DNA of 50,765 bases from a virus. Shown piece by piece: positions 40,032-47,626 of this stretch. The stretch is taken from positions 1 to 50,765 of the IMG/VR virus record IMGVR_UViG_3300048589_000316. The stretch is one strand, 5' to 3'. Below the pieces are notes generated by a model. It was not told the origin of the DNA, did no database searches, and was given only the letters and a program-made list of their open reading frames with translations. The position numbers were made by a program, and so were the translations under genes. The stretch's first letter is position 1. The number at the start of each line of letters is the position of its first letter.

Positions 40032-43000
40032 TACGATAAACTTTTCTCAATGTTTAATAATCTTTGGTTGGTCACTCCTATTTGCTCTATAATTTGACCA
40101 GTATTTACAGAAATCATGGAAAGATACAAATTGCTTTCCCTTGCTGCTGCCAATCCAATAGAAACATCTACCCGAATTCCATTAACTGCCCCTGCCAAAA
40201 CATTTGCAGTATCTTCTGTTATGGTGGAGATCTCACCAGTTAAACCTTGTCTATCTGATTTGTCTGGTTGGAAAATATCAAACCCAAAATCTTCACTAGC
40301 ATTTTGTGCTTCCAATAGTGCTTTATTAAAATCATCTGTCAAAGTTTTACTCTGCTCAAAGAATCTAGCAAAATCATCTACCCAATTGCCATCACCTCCA
40401 AGATCGTAGGATCGTTTCATTTCTTCTTGCAATTTCTTAAACTGCTCGGAAAATATTTCATCAAAAATAAGTTGCTCTAAGATGTTTTCCAAAACTTCCG
40501 AAATTGTTTGACCCATGGCTTCTGCAGCATTTCCACCCTGCTCAAAGGTAGTTACCAAATTATCCCTCAAACTATTTCCAAGACCTCCGGCTAAAGTGTC
40601 CAACACATCTTCGATCTGCTTTCTTGCTTCTTCCATTTGATCCGTCCACTTAATGGTATCTTCAATAAGTAGCTTTGTTTTTTTGTTTACCAAATCTTGA
40701 TCGATAAGGGTTTGGGCCAACTCCTTATTAAACTTTTCTTGACCATCTGCAGATCTTTGTACTAGATCAGGATACTCAGCTAATAACTCTCCAAATAGAT
40801 CCTTTTTCTTTTTACCTCCGAACAATCCGACTAAACCACCAACAACAGCACCAATGGCTGCCCCTACAAATCCACCAACAGTTGCGCCTAATGCTGCTCC
40901 TGCTCCTGCACCAGTTCCTACTGCTCCCCAATCAATGGCATTCTTTTGACCCAATTTAGCCTGACCCTCTACAAGCTGATCAATACTTTCAGAATAATTA
41001 ACCCCTGCATCGGTCAATGCTTCCATTGCAGCCTGTAACTCATTAATATAATCAGTGGTAAATATGTTTTGATTTATAGACTCTCTTGCTAAAATCTGAT
41101 CATTCAGTAATTGGTTGTACTGCTTTTGGTACCCGATAACTGAAAGGTAATATTCTTCCTCCGCCTTTTTCCTTTTATCTGATGCATTGACCACTAGGCC
41201 AATTAAGGTAATTGCACTAGAAACACCTGCAGATATTTTTTCTGTAGGACTAGCGTTTTTATCCAATGCAGTAAATAAATTATCCAATTGAGATACAACA
41301 CCCTTAAAAGCCTTTATTAAATCAGAAGTAATTGTATCGCCTGCATCTTCAAATACAGTAGCAACCTCATTCAAACTGGTTTTAATAACTTCAATGTTAT
41401 TTTGCCATTTTTGTCTTTCACCTTGGTTTATTCTGGAAATTATCTCTAATTCTTTGGCACTTCCTTTTTCTGCCTGTTTTAGTTTTTTATTCCAGTAATC
41501 GATATAACCATTTAATTGCTGATTGGTAAAAGACTGTAGAGAAATATTCACCCCTTCATACAGGCTAATTTCTGTTTCAATATTATCCTTAGCTAGATCC
41601 AACTCTTTTTTCTTGGCATCTATTATCGTTTTCAGTTTATCCCTTTCAGCTTGATCAATTGCAGCCCTCCACTTTTTATCAAGTGCTGATAATTCTTTTT
41701 CAATGGCATTTATAGAAGTCCTGTCAACTTTAATATCCTGCACTAATGGTTGTATTTCAACATCAACTTTTTGAACGTTCTTATCTCTTGTAAATCCACT
41801 TATCCCTGCTTTTTGAGCCGCTTCTGCAATATCCTTCTGTTTACTGATACTGTCCTTATAGGTTTCAAGTTCGTTCTGCAGGAAAGTATAATAATCCTCA
41901 CCTTCTTTTAATAGGTTTTTATTGATCTCGACCGCCTTATCCTTTCCAAGTTGTATTATTTCATTTTCAAAAGCTTCATAGGCGGTTTTCTTACTGGCTA
42001 GATATTTCTTGTACGCTTCCGCTTCATCATCTAAACCGATATTACTTGGGTCTGGGTTCTCTTTTGGTTTGAAGTCGATTATCTCGGCCCTTGCCGTACT
42101 TTCCTCGCCAAGCAATTTATTTAGTTCCCTTTGAGCCGACAATTGTTCTTTTCCAAGTCCCTGTAAAAGTCCGTACTGGTACAATAGATTTCTGGATGCA
42201 TCCGATCCTTTTGCATCAATGGCCTTTACTTGATCATCAAATGACCTACCAATATTTTCCTTTATGGTAGATCTTAAATATTCACTGGCAATTTTAAGTC
42301 TATTTATTTCAGCCTGTACAACTTGCTCCTGTTGTTTGAACTTGGTCAACTTCTCTACATAGGCTATATCTTTTTTGGCAATCTCTTCCTTATTGTTTTC
42401 AAGTCTGATCCTTTTCAGTAATTGCTCATTTACACCGATCAAAGCTGATTCGATATCACCAGTGTATTCACCTTCATTCTGGATATTTTTAAGAAATGCA
42501 GGGTACTTGTCCTTTAGGATATCGATTATCTCGATCTTTCTTTCCTGTGCAACACCGCCCCTTTCAAGTTCATCCCTTAATTGCTGTAGTTCGACTCTTT
42601 CCTTCTGGTATAGATCTGCAGCAAAATTACTAGGGTCTGTCAAGTCAACTATAAATCCTGCGGCCTTATTTGCTACATCAAGCAATTCATTTCCTATGGA
42701 TTCTGTCAATGCTCTAACTCGGTTTCTTAGGATCTCAATTTGATTGATCTGCCCTGATGCCATTACACTAAATGCTTTCCTAGCACTTCCTGCAGCCGAT
42801 TCAATATCTCTAAGATCTTCTGCTGCTCCTTTTGCGTTCTTTCCTGTAGTAGCCAATATTGCACCAACGGCTTCAATTGTTCCTGTGGCTTCCTGTAGTT
42901 TTTGCACAGATCCATTTGTCCGTTCTGAAACTTCTTGCATCGCTTCCTGAAAAGTATATGCTTTACTCCAACCATCACCAAGTTCCTTATTAACCCCGAT

Positions 43001-43693
43001 CAATGCGGCTCTTATTTGGGTAAATGCCTGTGCTGTTGGTACACCTTGTTTGGTCAATGAAGCAACGGCTGCCAATATCTCATTATAAGAAACTCCCAAT
43101 GAAGCCGCCAAAGGTGCCGCCTGTGACATGGACGAAGATAATTGAGCAAAATTAGTTTTACCTAACTCTACCGTCTTAAACATGGCATCTGCAATCTGAT
43201 CTACATTTTCTGCAGATTCACCAAATGCGTTCATGATAGTTGTCAAACCATCGGCTGCGGTTAATGTATCGGTGACACCTGCAACTGCGGCTTTACTCGC
43301 TGTCTCCAAAACTCGCAATCCTTCTGCACCATCATATCCTGCAGATACAACTTGATAGTATGCCTTGGCAAGTTTTACAGGATCATCAAGGGTTTGTTGT
43401 GATAATTGGAAAATGTCACTTCCTATGCCTTTAAAATCAGCATTAGCGGCTTTTGATATTGTCCTTACCTCCAACATGGCCTGTTCATAGATCTTGGCAA
43501 ATTGGAATGCTTCATTGGATATTGCTGCAAATGCTGCTGCTGCACCAACTGCTAAACCGGCAAATGGATTTATTTTGCTGATAGCACTACCTAAACTACT
43601 AATGATATTTATTGCATCAAATTTACCTTGCTCTAATCCAGAATTGTCCAACCCTGTCGCAAAGAATAGCGAATTTTCACCTCTAACTGGCAT
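40031..43693 (-). CDS. tape measure protein (TP901 family)
   Basis: This 1220-residue protein sets tail length and has the expected layout. The N-terminal TP901 core region (residues ~60-350) includes AFAAISNEAFQFAKIYEQAM, DADGL-type helices and LGVSYNEILAAVASLTKQGV. The middle is a long coiled coil (~350-860). A glycine-zipper membrane-active segment lies near 925-957 (AGAALGATVGGFVGAAIGAV), followed by the KKKKD border and a C-terminal coiled region. At roughly 1.5 angstrom per residue a tail near 180 nm is expected, an extrapolation. Confidence 0.92.
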   Translation of the reverse strand: MPVRGENSLFFATGLDNSGLEQGKFDAINIISSLGSAISKINPFAGLAVGAAAAFAAISNEAFQFAKIYEQAMLEVRTISKAANADFKGIGSDIFQLSQQTLDDPVKLAKAYYQVVSAGYDGAEGLRVLETASKAAVAGVTDTLTAADGLTTIMNAFGESAENVDQIADAMFKTVELGKTNFAQLSSSMSQAAPLAASLGVSYNEILAAVASLTKQGVPTAQAFTQIRAALIGVNKELGDGWSKAYTFQEAMQEVSERTNGSVQKLQEATGTIEAVGAILATTGKNAKGAAEDLRDIESAAGSARKAFSVMASGQINQIEILRNRVRALTESIGNELLDVANKAAGFIVDLTDPSNFAADLYQKERVELQQLRDELERGGVAQERKIEIIDILKDKYPAFLKNIQNEGEYTGDIESALIGVNEQLLKRIRLENNKEEIAKKDIAYVEKLTKFKQQEQVVQAEINRLKIASEYLRSTIKENIGRSFDDQVKAIDAKGSDASRNLLYQYGLLQGLGKEQLSAQRELNKLLGEESTARAEIIDFKPKENPDPSNIGLDDEAEAYKKYLASKKTAYEAFENEIIQLGKDKAVEINKNLLKEGEDYYTFLQNELETYKDSISKQKDIAEAAQKAGISGFTRDKNVQKVDVEIQPLVQDIKVDRTSINAIEKELSALDKKWRAAIDQAERDKLKTIIDAKKKELDLAKDNIETEISLYEGVNISLQSFTNQQLNGYIDYWNKKLKQAEKGSAKELEIISRINQGERQKWQNNIEVIKTSLNEVATVFEDAGDTITSDLIKAFKGVVSQLDNLFTALDKNASPTEKISAGVSSAITLIGLVVNASDKRKKAEEEYYLSVIGYQKQYNQLLNDQILARESINQNIFTTDYINELQAAMEALTDAGVNYSESIDQLVEGQAKLGQKNAIDWGAVGTGAGAGAALGATVGGFVGAAIGAVVGGLVGLFGGKKKKDLFGELLAEYPDLVQRSADGQEKFNKELAQTLIDQDLVNKKTKLLIEDTIKWTDQMEEARKQIEDVLDTLAGGLGNSLRDNLVTTFEQGGNAAEAMGQTISEVLENILEQLIFDEIFSEQFKKLQEEMKRSYDLGGDGNWVDDFARFFEQSKTLTDDFNKALLEAQNASEDFGFDIFQPDKSDRQGLTGEISTITEDTANVLAGAVNGIRVDVSIGLAAARESNLYLSMISVNTGQIIEQIGVTNQRLLNIEKSLS

Positions 43694-43695
43694 AT

Positions 43696-43775
43696 CTAAA
43701 ATGTTTTAGCTAAAAGTACTTTGTTTAGTCAGTACGCTTTTAGTAACTTAGATCCCAAAGTTTATAGTAGTAAAC
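43696..43775 (-). promoter_or_regulatory. intergenic control region before the tape measure gene
   Basis: This region holds copy 3 of the TTTA-TAGTAG-TAAA element (GTTTATAGTAGTAAAC, 43760..43775) and an inverted repeat CTAAAAG/CTTTTAG with GTAC inner arms (about 43708..43744). It could be a late promoter, an operator or a site that tunes tape measure expression. No exact -7 box is seen. Confidence 0.4.
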
Positions 43776-43785
43776 TGATGAAATT

Positions 43786-43989
43786 ATGACACACATTCCA
43801 CCATTCGAGGACTATTTGACATTTCCTTTTGAATATTACAAAAGAGTTGGAAATACAATCTACCTCCGAAACAAGCATTTAGAATTTAACTTTGAGGCCG
43901 ATCAAGAGTACTTAAAAGTATTTGATCATAAGTATGAACTCAATGACTTTATTATGATTTTCCTTCCAGAAATGACTAGACTTAACTAG
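43786..43989 (+). CDS. lone plus-strand gene in the structural operon
   Basis: This 67-residue frame is on the plus strand (MTHIPPFEDYLTFPFEYYKR and so on), with an A-rich start context (AAATT ATG). It fills a 292-bp gap for which the minus strand has only stop-ridden frames. Its stop overlaps the end of the chaperone reading frame by four bases. The product is acidic/aromatic without recognised domains. If real, it is antisense-oriented to every other gene in the window and probably a moron or a regulator. Confidence 0.5.
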   Translation: MTHIPPFEDYLTFPFEYYKRVGNTIYLRNKHLEFNFEADQEYLKVFDHKYELNDFIMIFLPEMTRLN

Positions 43990-44722
43990 CTTTCGTCTGG
44001 CATCATGCCACTAAGGATATTGAATAAATGAGGTTGCTTTTTTTCAATCTTTCCACCATCTTCATCTTTTTTCAATTTGCTCTCATATCTAGGTACACTG
44101 GCACTAAGCATTATGAGGTTTTGAAATGAGATCTTATTCCTGCAGAAATTATAGGTCATACCGAAATGACTCATGCACGTACCTACAAATTGATAAGGGT
44201 TAAAACGGTTATCTTCATCTTCATCTAACTCTCCTTCACCTTCTCCACTTTCATCATCATCATCGGGTTTAGATGCTTTACAATTTGGATACAGGGTAAA
44301 AAAAAATCAGTCTTGCATTTTGCCATCGACTCATGAAGCATAAAGGCCATTTCTTCGGGCGTTAAATTATCCAGTAAAAAAGGCACGTACCATAATGGCA
44401 TTTCCTTCTTTGAATAACCATGGGAAAAAATAGCAATCATTTCGCACATTTCTTTCAGATACCTAAGATATTTTACATTTTTGGAATCTTCACTGAACAC
44501 TTCATCAGGTATGCCCAGGGCTATAACACCTATTCTTTCCAGTGTAGACAATACAGGTGGTTTTACCTCAAACGTAATTTCTTCTTTGTCTTTTAGGGCT
44601 TCTGGCAATTCAGTATTGTTTACCACTTTTACGTGATACTTACTAGGTCTACTGATCAAAGCATTTAAAACCTGTTTCTTGCTTTTTATCTCTACTTCTG
44701 GGGTAATGGGTTCGGTATTCAT
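43986..44722 (-). CDS. tail assembly chaperone, long form by -1 frameshift (gpGT type)
   Basis: The -1 frame downstream of the run of nine T (44298..44306) stays open from 44300 to the stop at 43986..43988, giving a ~245-residue fusion (141 upstream residues plus 104). The downstream part contains an acidic linker DDDDESGEGEGELDEDED and then RFNPYQFVGTCMSHFGMTYN, a gpT-like module. Siphovirus tail assembly chaperones commonly make a G and a GT form this way at fixed ratio, escorting the tape measure protein. The 62-codon frame at 43986..44174 is only the downstream piece and is not a separate gene. Confidence 0.78.
44225..44722 (-). CDS. tail assembly chaperone, short form (gpG type)
   Basis: This 165-residue zero-frame product ends IQIVKHLNPMMMMKVEKVKES. 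Its core is helical with a conserved-looking IGVIALGIPDEVF segment (residues ~62-74), and it lacks the acidic gpT linker. It shares the first 141 residues with the frameshifted form. It coats the tape measure protein during tail assembly. It has its own promoter-like sequence at 44744..44760 because a terminator lies just upstream. Confidence 0.75.
   Translation of the reverse strand: MNTEPITPEVEIKSKKQVLNALISRPSKYHVKVVNNTELPEALKDKEEITFEVKPPVLSTLERIGVIALGIPDEVFSEDSKNVKYLRYLKEMCEMIAIFSHGYSKKEMPLWYVPFLLDNLTPEEMAFMLHESMAKCKTDFFLPCIQIVKHLNPMMMMKVEKVKES
44298..44306 (-). other. slippery run for -1 frameshifting
   Basis: Nine consecutive T on the minus strand (GAT TTT TTT TTA in the zero frame) allow tandem -1 slippage. 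The -1 frame is open for 104 codons beyond the site. No downstream pseudoknot was evaluated. Confidence 0.75.
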
Positions 44723-44743
44723 TGATAGTGCTTTATGAACAAT

Positions 44744-44762
44744 TTTCGACTAAATTATATAA
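44744..44762 (-). promoter_or_regulatory. candidate promoter of the tail chaperone/tape measure genes
   Basis: The minus strand reads ATATTATATAATTTAGTCGAAA. It contains TAATTTAG, a TAnnTTTG-like box, and the 10-mer TTAGTCGAAA also seen before the scaffold gene. A terminator upstream makes a separate promoter necessary here. Confidence 0.4.
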
Positions 44763-44774
44763 TATCTACCTAAC

Positions 44775-44803
44775 AAAAAAAAGGAAGGCCATCAAACCTT
44801 CCC
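44775..44803 (-). terminator. Rho-independent terminator after the RadC-like gene
   Basis: On the minus strand GGGAAGG pairs with CCTTCC and is followed by eight T. It lies about 22 bases downstream of the RadC-like stop. Confidence 0.85.
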
Positions 44804-44825
44804 TTTCCCAATTTAAAAAACACAA

Positions 44826-45296
44826 TCACAACCAACTTTCATCTGCAAAGCTGACATAAGATTCACGTGTGTAAATCACATGATCCAATAAACTCATGTC
44901 AAGCATTTTAGCAGCTTCTTTTACTCTTTTAGTCATATCCCGATCTGCGTTGCTAGGTCTTAATGTTCCTGACGGATGATTGTGCAAGAGAATCAATCCA
45001 GTGGCTCTAACTTTCAATGCTGTGACCAATACATTTTTAATATCTACTAGGCAACCATTTGAAGATCCAACTGATAATTCTGAAATCGCCATTACATCAT
45101 TGGAATTGTTCATGCAGATAAGATGAACCTTTTCATTTAGATCAATTTGATCATCATCTACCACTGTCCTAACCAATTCGTTTGCGGATCTGGAAGATGT
45201 AATTTTAAACCTTTCTGATTTTGGCACCTTCTGAATGTATTTCAGTTGTACCTCTGATACTTTAATAGATTTGCCGGATTTAGTGTAATTTTTCAT
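44826..45296 (-). CDS. radC: RadC-like JAB/MPN domain protein
   Basis: This 156-residue protein is a single JAB1/MPN-fold domain with the metal site HNHPSG (H105, H107) and SNAD (S115, D118). An upstream Glu (LNEKV, E55) would complete the catalytic set. RadC family members are common on phages and mobile elements; their biochemical role is still unclear, although the fold is shared with Zn deubiquitinase-like peptidases. It has its own palindromic promoter (45341) and a terminator, so it is a self-contained transcription unit inside the tail genes. Confidence 0.88.
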   Translation of the reverse strand: MKNYTKSGKSIKVSEVQLKYIQKVPKSERFKITSSRSANELVRTVVDDDQIDLNEKVHLICMNNSNDVMAISELSVGSSNGCLVDIKNVLVTALKVRATGLILLHNHPSGTLRPSNADRDMTKRVKEAAKMLDMSLLDHVIYTRESYVSFADESWL

Positions 45297-45304
45297 TGTG
45301 TGAT

Positions 45305-45355
45305 GTGATGTTAAATGTTTAATTATACAATAAAGATAGTATAAATATTTATATA
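45305..45355 (-). promoter_or_regulatory. early promoter-like element, copy 4
   Basis: The palindrome ATAAATATTTAT is at 45341..45352. Downstream on the minus strand comes TATCTTTA, identical to copy 3, then AAACATTTAACATCACATCACA and the ATG at 45296. Confidence 0.62.
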
Positions 45356-45410
45356 TCCTAACCTTTTCAAGAAATATTTTTAATTAGGTCGATTTCGCCA
45401 CAATTAAAAT

Positions 45411-45587
45411 CTAATCAGGTTCATCACCTGCGCTTTCGATCTCAATCACAATAAATTCTTTCCTTATGAACCAATCACTTTTATAAATCCTTTGAATATC
45501 TAGCAATTCACCAAAATGACCTATTCCACCAACTGGAAGATCTTGATCCATTTTCAATAGTTCACTTACTAATTCAGAAACTTTCAT
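45411..45587 (-). CDS. unknown 58-residue protein
   Basis: ATG 45585..45587 and TAG 45411..45413. The product begins MKVSELVSELLKMDQDLPVG and has a beta part with RKEFIVIEIES. It resembles small phage proteins of the form 'VGELIE-LKKLPQDLPV', where the N-terminal helix and PVG turn recur, but no function is known. It overlaps the upstream 86-residue gene by 14 bases. Confidence 0.6.
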   Translation of the reverse strand: MKVSELVSELLKMDQDLPVGGIGHFGELLDIQRIYKSDWFIRKEFIVIEIESAGDEPD

Positions 45588-45834
45588 TTTGTTCTATTTT
45601 AATTAATTCTACAACTCCTTTTATGGTTATCTGGTATTCGTTTTCGTTTTCACATTTCATAATCAATTCCAGTTTAATAAGATTACTCAATAGGTATTCG
45701 GTAACAACCCAGGCTGACCCGTGTTGCATTTTTTCGTGCAATTCAGTTCCAGTTATTCCACACAAGTTAATAGGTCTTATCAATATAGATAGAACCATTT
45801 TCTGATGCCTTGAAAGTGGAATTCGTGTTTTCAT
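45574..45834 (-). CDS. winged-helix-like small protein
   Basis: This 86-residue protein has a possible winged-helix arrangement: QKMVLSILIRPINLCGITGT, a helix with YLLSNLIKLELIM and a wing YQITIKG. Such small folds bind DNA or proteins. The assignment is tentative. It is in the early-type block between two structural genes. Confidence 0.6.
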   Translation of the reverse strand: MKTRIPLSRHQKMVLSILIRPINLCGITGTELHEKMQHGSAWVVTEYLLSNLIKLELIMKCENENEYQITIKGVVELIKIEQNESF

Positions 45835-45839
45835 TATTT

Positions 45840-45989
45840 CTACTGTACCTTTTCAATCTTCAATATATGAATAGAAGTAACATTCAAGTTTGAAGAAAAC
45901 GTCTCAATGGCTGACAATATACCAAATGCAGGTATTACTATTTCACTGATTCCGCAATGGTTCCTATATGTGATCTTATAATTGTTCAT
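45840..45989 (-). CDS. unknown 49-residue protein
   Basis: ATG 45987..45989 overlaps the stop of the 162-residue gene, and TAG is at 45840..45842. The beta-rich product (YKITYRNHCGISEIVIPAFG) has one Cys and no signal peptide. Coding is supported by the stop-start overlap. Confidence 0.58.
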   Translation of the reverse strand: MNNYKITYRNHCGISEIVIPAFGILSAIETFSSNLNVTSIHILKIEKVQ

Positions 45990-46474
45990 ATCTTGTTAAT
46001 TTCACTAAATGACTTCCATCCAACTTCTGTAAAATTTGTAGAGTAAACTTCCTTTCTGGGTTTTATTGGTCTCCAATTTGGATCGCAAAATAATCTATAA
46101 TGCCAGACATCGTTTTTTATTCCAACATTAGAATAAGGAGGTTCACACCACACTAAATTTTTACTAAATCCAAAAAACATTTCAACCAATTTATGAGCTA
46201 TCTTCATTTTGTGGGGTTTCCTATTTCCAAATTTATCTACAAAACTGATTGACAAATGATAGCACCTTTCATAATCTGGATTTTTCCACCATCCACAAGT
46301 ATGGTGCCCAGAATCCCTTGTGAAAATAATCATAGCATCATACTTTTCAATCCAAAACCGGCAATTCCAAAAATAGTCATTTGGTTCTGGCGTATTGAAT
46401 ATTCCTTTAGCTGAATTAACTACAACGGTTTTTATTATTTGATTCTCACTCATGTTCATACTTAAAACTCTCAT
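45986..46474 (-). CDS. unknown protein with Trp/His-rich centre
   Basis: This 162-residue protein has a beta-rich centre, FTRDSGHHTCGWWKNPDYER (residues ~51-70) and FDRLFC-like strands further on, with several Trp, His and Cys residues that could bind metal. It is not a recognised enzyme. An alternative start at M6 is possible. It is encoded in the block inserted between major tail protein and chaperone genes. Confidence 0.72.
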   Translation of the reverse strand: MRVLSMNMSENQIIKTVVVNSAKGIFNTPEPNDYFWNCRFWIEKYDAMIIFTRDSGHHTCGWWKNPDYERCYHLSISFVDKFGNRKPHKMKIAHKLVEMFFGFSKNLVWCEPPYSNVGIKNDVWHYRLFCDPNWRPIKPRKEVYSTNFTEVGWKSFSEINKI

Positions 46475-46477
46475 GAC

Positions 46478-46747
46478 CTACTGTTTTTCTAAATCGATTT
46501 CTATTCCAAATAAATGATTCGGTATAAATCTATGCTGTAGGTTGAGTTTGACCATGATCCTAATACTTGACCGGCTCATTCTCAAAAATTCACTATCAGC
46601 ATAGTAAAGAGTCTTGAACTCCTTGGGTGCTACATGATCAAGGAACTCATAATATTTTATCACTTTTCCTTGTTTCAACTCTAAAAGATCGTTTTTAAGC
46701 GTTCTGATGCGTTTATTTAGCAATGGGGTTGGTATTGTGTCTCTCAT
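46478..46747 (-). CDS. unknown basic protein
   Basis: This 89-residue basic protein has a helical N-terminus (LLNKRIRTLKNDLLELKQGK), then a segment KEFKTLYYADSEFLRMSRSS and a beta C-terminus. It might bind DNA. It lies three bases upstream of the 162-residue gene. No family is recognised. Confidence 0.7.
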   Translation of the reverse strand: MRDTIPTPLLNKRIRTLKNDLLELKQGKVIKYYEFLDHVAPKEFKTLYYADSEFLRMSRSSIRIMVKLNLQHRFIPNHLFGIEIDLEKQ

Positions 46748-46798
46748 ACGTTGTTTCGCTGTGGTGTTATACGTGGTGACTTCCTGTGGGTTGTTTGA

Positions 46799-46963
46799 CT
46801 ATATTCCAGAATGGATCTCACAAAGTAATGCAAGTTCGGGCAACATTTCATCAAACTTGGCTTTCATTTCAGTTATCTGACTAGGATCTGACCCAAAGTT
46901 ATAAGCATAGTTCAAATCTTCATTGAAGTCAAGCAACTTTTTTATAAGTTCGTCGGTATTCAT
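46799..46963 (-). CDS. 54-residue helical protein, first gene of the inserted block
   Basis: ATG 46961..46963 and TAG 46799..46801. The product is acidic and helical (MNTDELIKKLLDFNEDLNYA, then ITEMKAKFDEMLPELALLCE). It is the first gene behind palindromic promoter copy 5. No family is recognised. Confidence 0.62.
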   Translation of the reverse strand: MNTDELIKKLLDFNEDLNYAYNFGSDPSQITEMKAKFDEMLPELALLCEIHSGI

Positions 46964-46969
46964 GATATT

Positions 46970-47017
46970 GTGATGTTTAAATGTTTATTACAGTAAATGT
47001 ATGTATAAATATTTATA
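46970..47017 (-). promoter_or_regulatory. early promoter-like element, copy 5
   Basis: The palindrome ATAAATATTTAT is at 47005..47016. Downstream on the minus strand come TACATTTA and AAACATTTAAACATCACA before the ATG at 46963. It lies just after the terminator of the major tail gene, so it opens the inserted block. Confidence 0.62.
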
Positions 47018-47035
47018 TAAAAAAGATAAATCGAA

Positions 47036-47065
47036 TAAAAAAGCCCATCTACGAATAGACAGGCC
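47036..47065 (-). terminator. Rho-independent terminator after the major tail protein gene
   Basis: On the minus strand GCCTGTCTA, loop TTCG, TAGATGGGC form a nine-pair stem (with G-U pairs) and are followed by six T. The tetraloop makes it a strong terminator. Confidence 0.85.
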
Positions 47066-47086
47066 AATTCAACTAATCAATAAACA

Positions 47087-47614
47087 CTATGTTACCGCTA
47101 CCTTTTTAATGGTGTACGGTGCCCCTTTTGTACCTCCTGCTGAAACTGGTGTATTAGCCGTAGCTGTCACATCAATTGCCAATAGGTTGTTTTTAGTGAT
47201 CGTACCTTGATGCCTTGCAGAAATTTTAGCATAAGGGAACTCAATTGTCATGTAGAATCCATTGATTGCCTTACTGGTCAATCTAACGGACAGATAAGTA
47301 TCTGCTATACTTTCTGGTGCATCCCATGTTTTTGTTCCATCAGTGTACGTACCACCCATCAGTAATACTAATGCATCCCCGAAAACTTCAAATAACCTAA
47401 AGGTTAAAATGTTTGGGTTTGCCGCTGCAGATAATGTCAAATAGGCATCTTCCTGCTCTGTAGTAATCGTTTCTTCATTGGCTTCCGACCCATCGAAATT
47501 AGTAGAGTTAAGTTCAACTACGTTAAATTCTGTCAAACTTGCACCCATTATCCCATCACCTGGGGCACCGATCTCAATCTTCGCAACACCTAAAACGTTA
47601 TCATTCTTTGCCAT
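47087..47614 (-). CDS. major tail protein
   Basis: This 175-residue protein lies at the end of the head-completion cluster, followed by a strong terminator, as expected for a highly expressed tube subunit. The N-terminus GVAKIEIGAPGDGIMGASLT and the long central loop (TTEQEDAYLTLSAAANPNIL) are typical of the HK97-type tube fold with strands and the hexamer loop. The ending ISARHQGTITKNNLLAIDVTAT fits a tube domain. The assignment uses position and pattern; no single motif is diagnostic. Confidence 0.75.
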   Translation of the reverse strand: MAKNDNVLGVAKIEIGAPGDGIMGASLTEFNVVELNSTNFDGSEANEETITTEQEDAYLTLSAAANPNILTFRLFEVFGDALVLLMGGTYTDGTKTWDAPESIADTYLSVRLTSKAINGFYMTIEFPYAKISARHQGTITKNNLLAIDVTATANTPVSAGGTKGAPYTIKKVAVT

Positions 47615-47626
47615 GATTTTAAAATT

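Noticed and set aside
43986-44174. Separate 62-residue gene on the minus strand
   Set aside because: It continues the open -1 frame of the tail chaperone and is better explained as the frameshift product's C-terminus.
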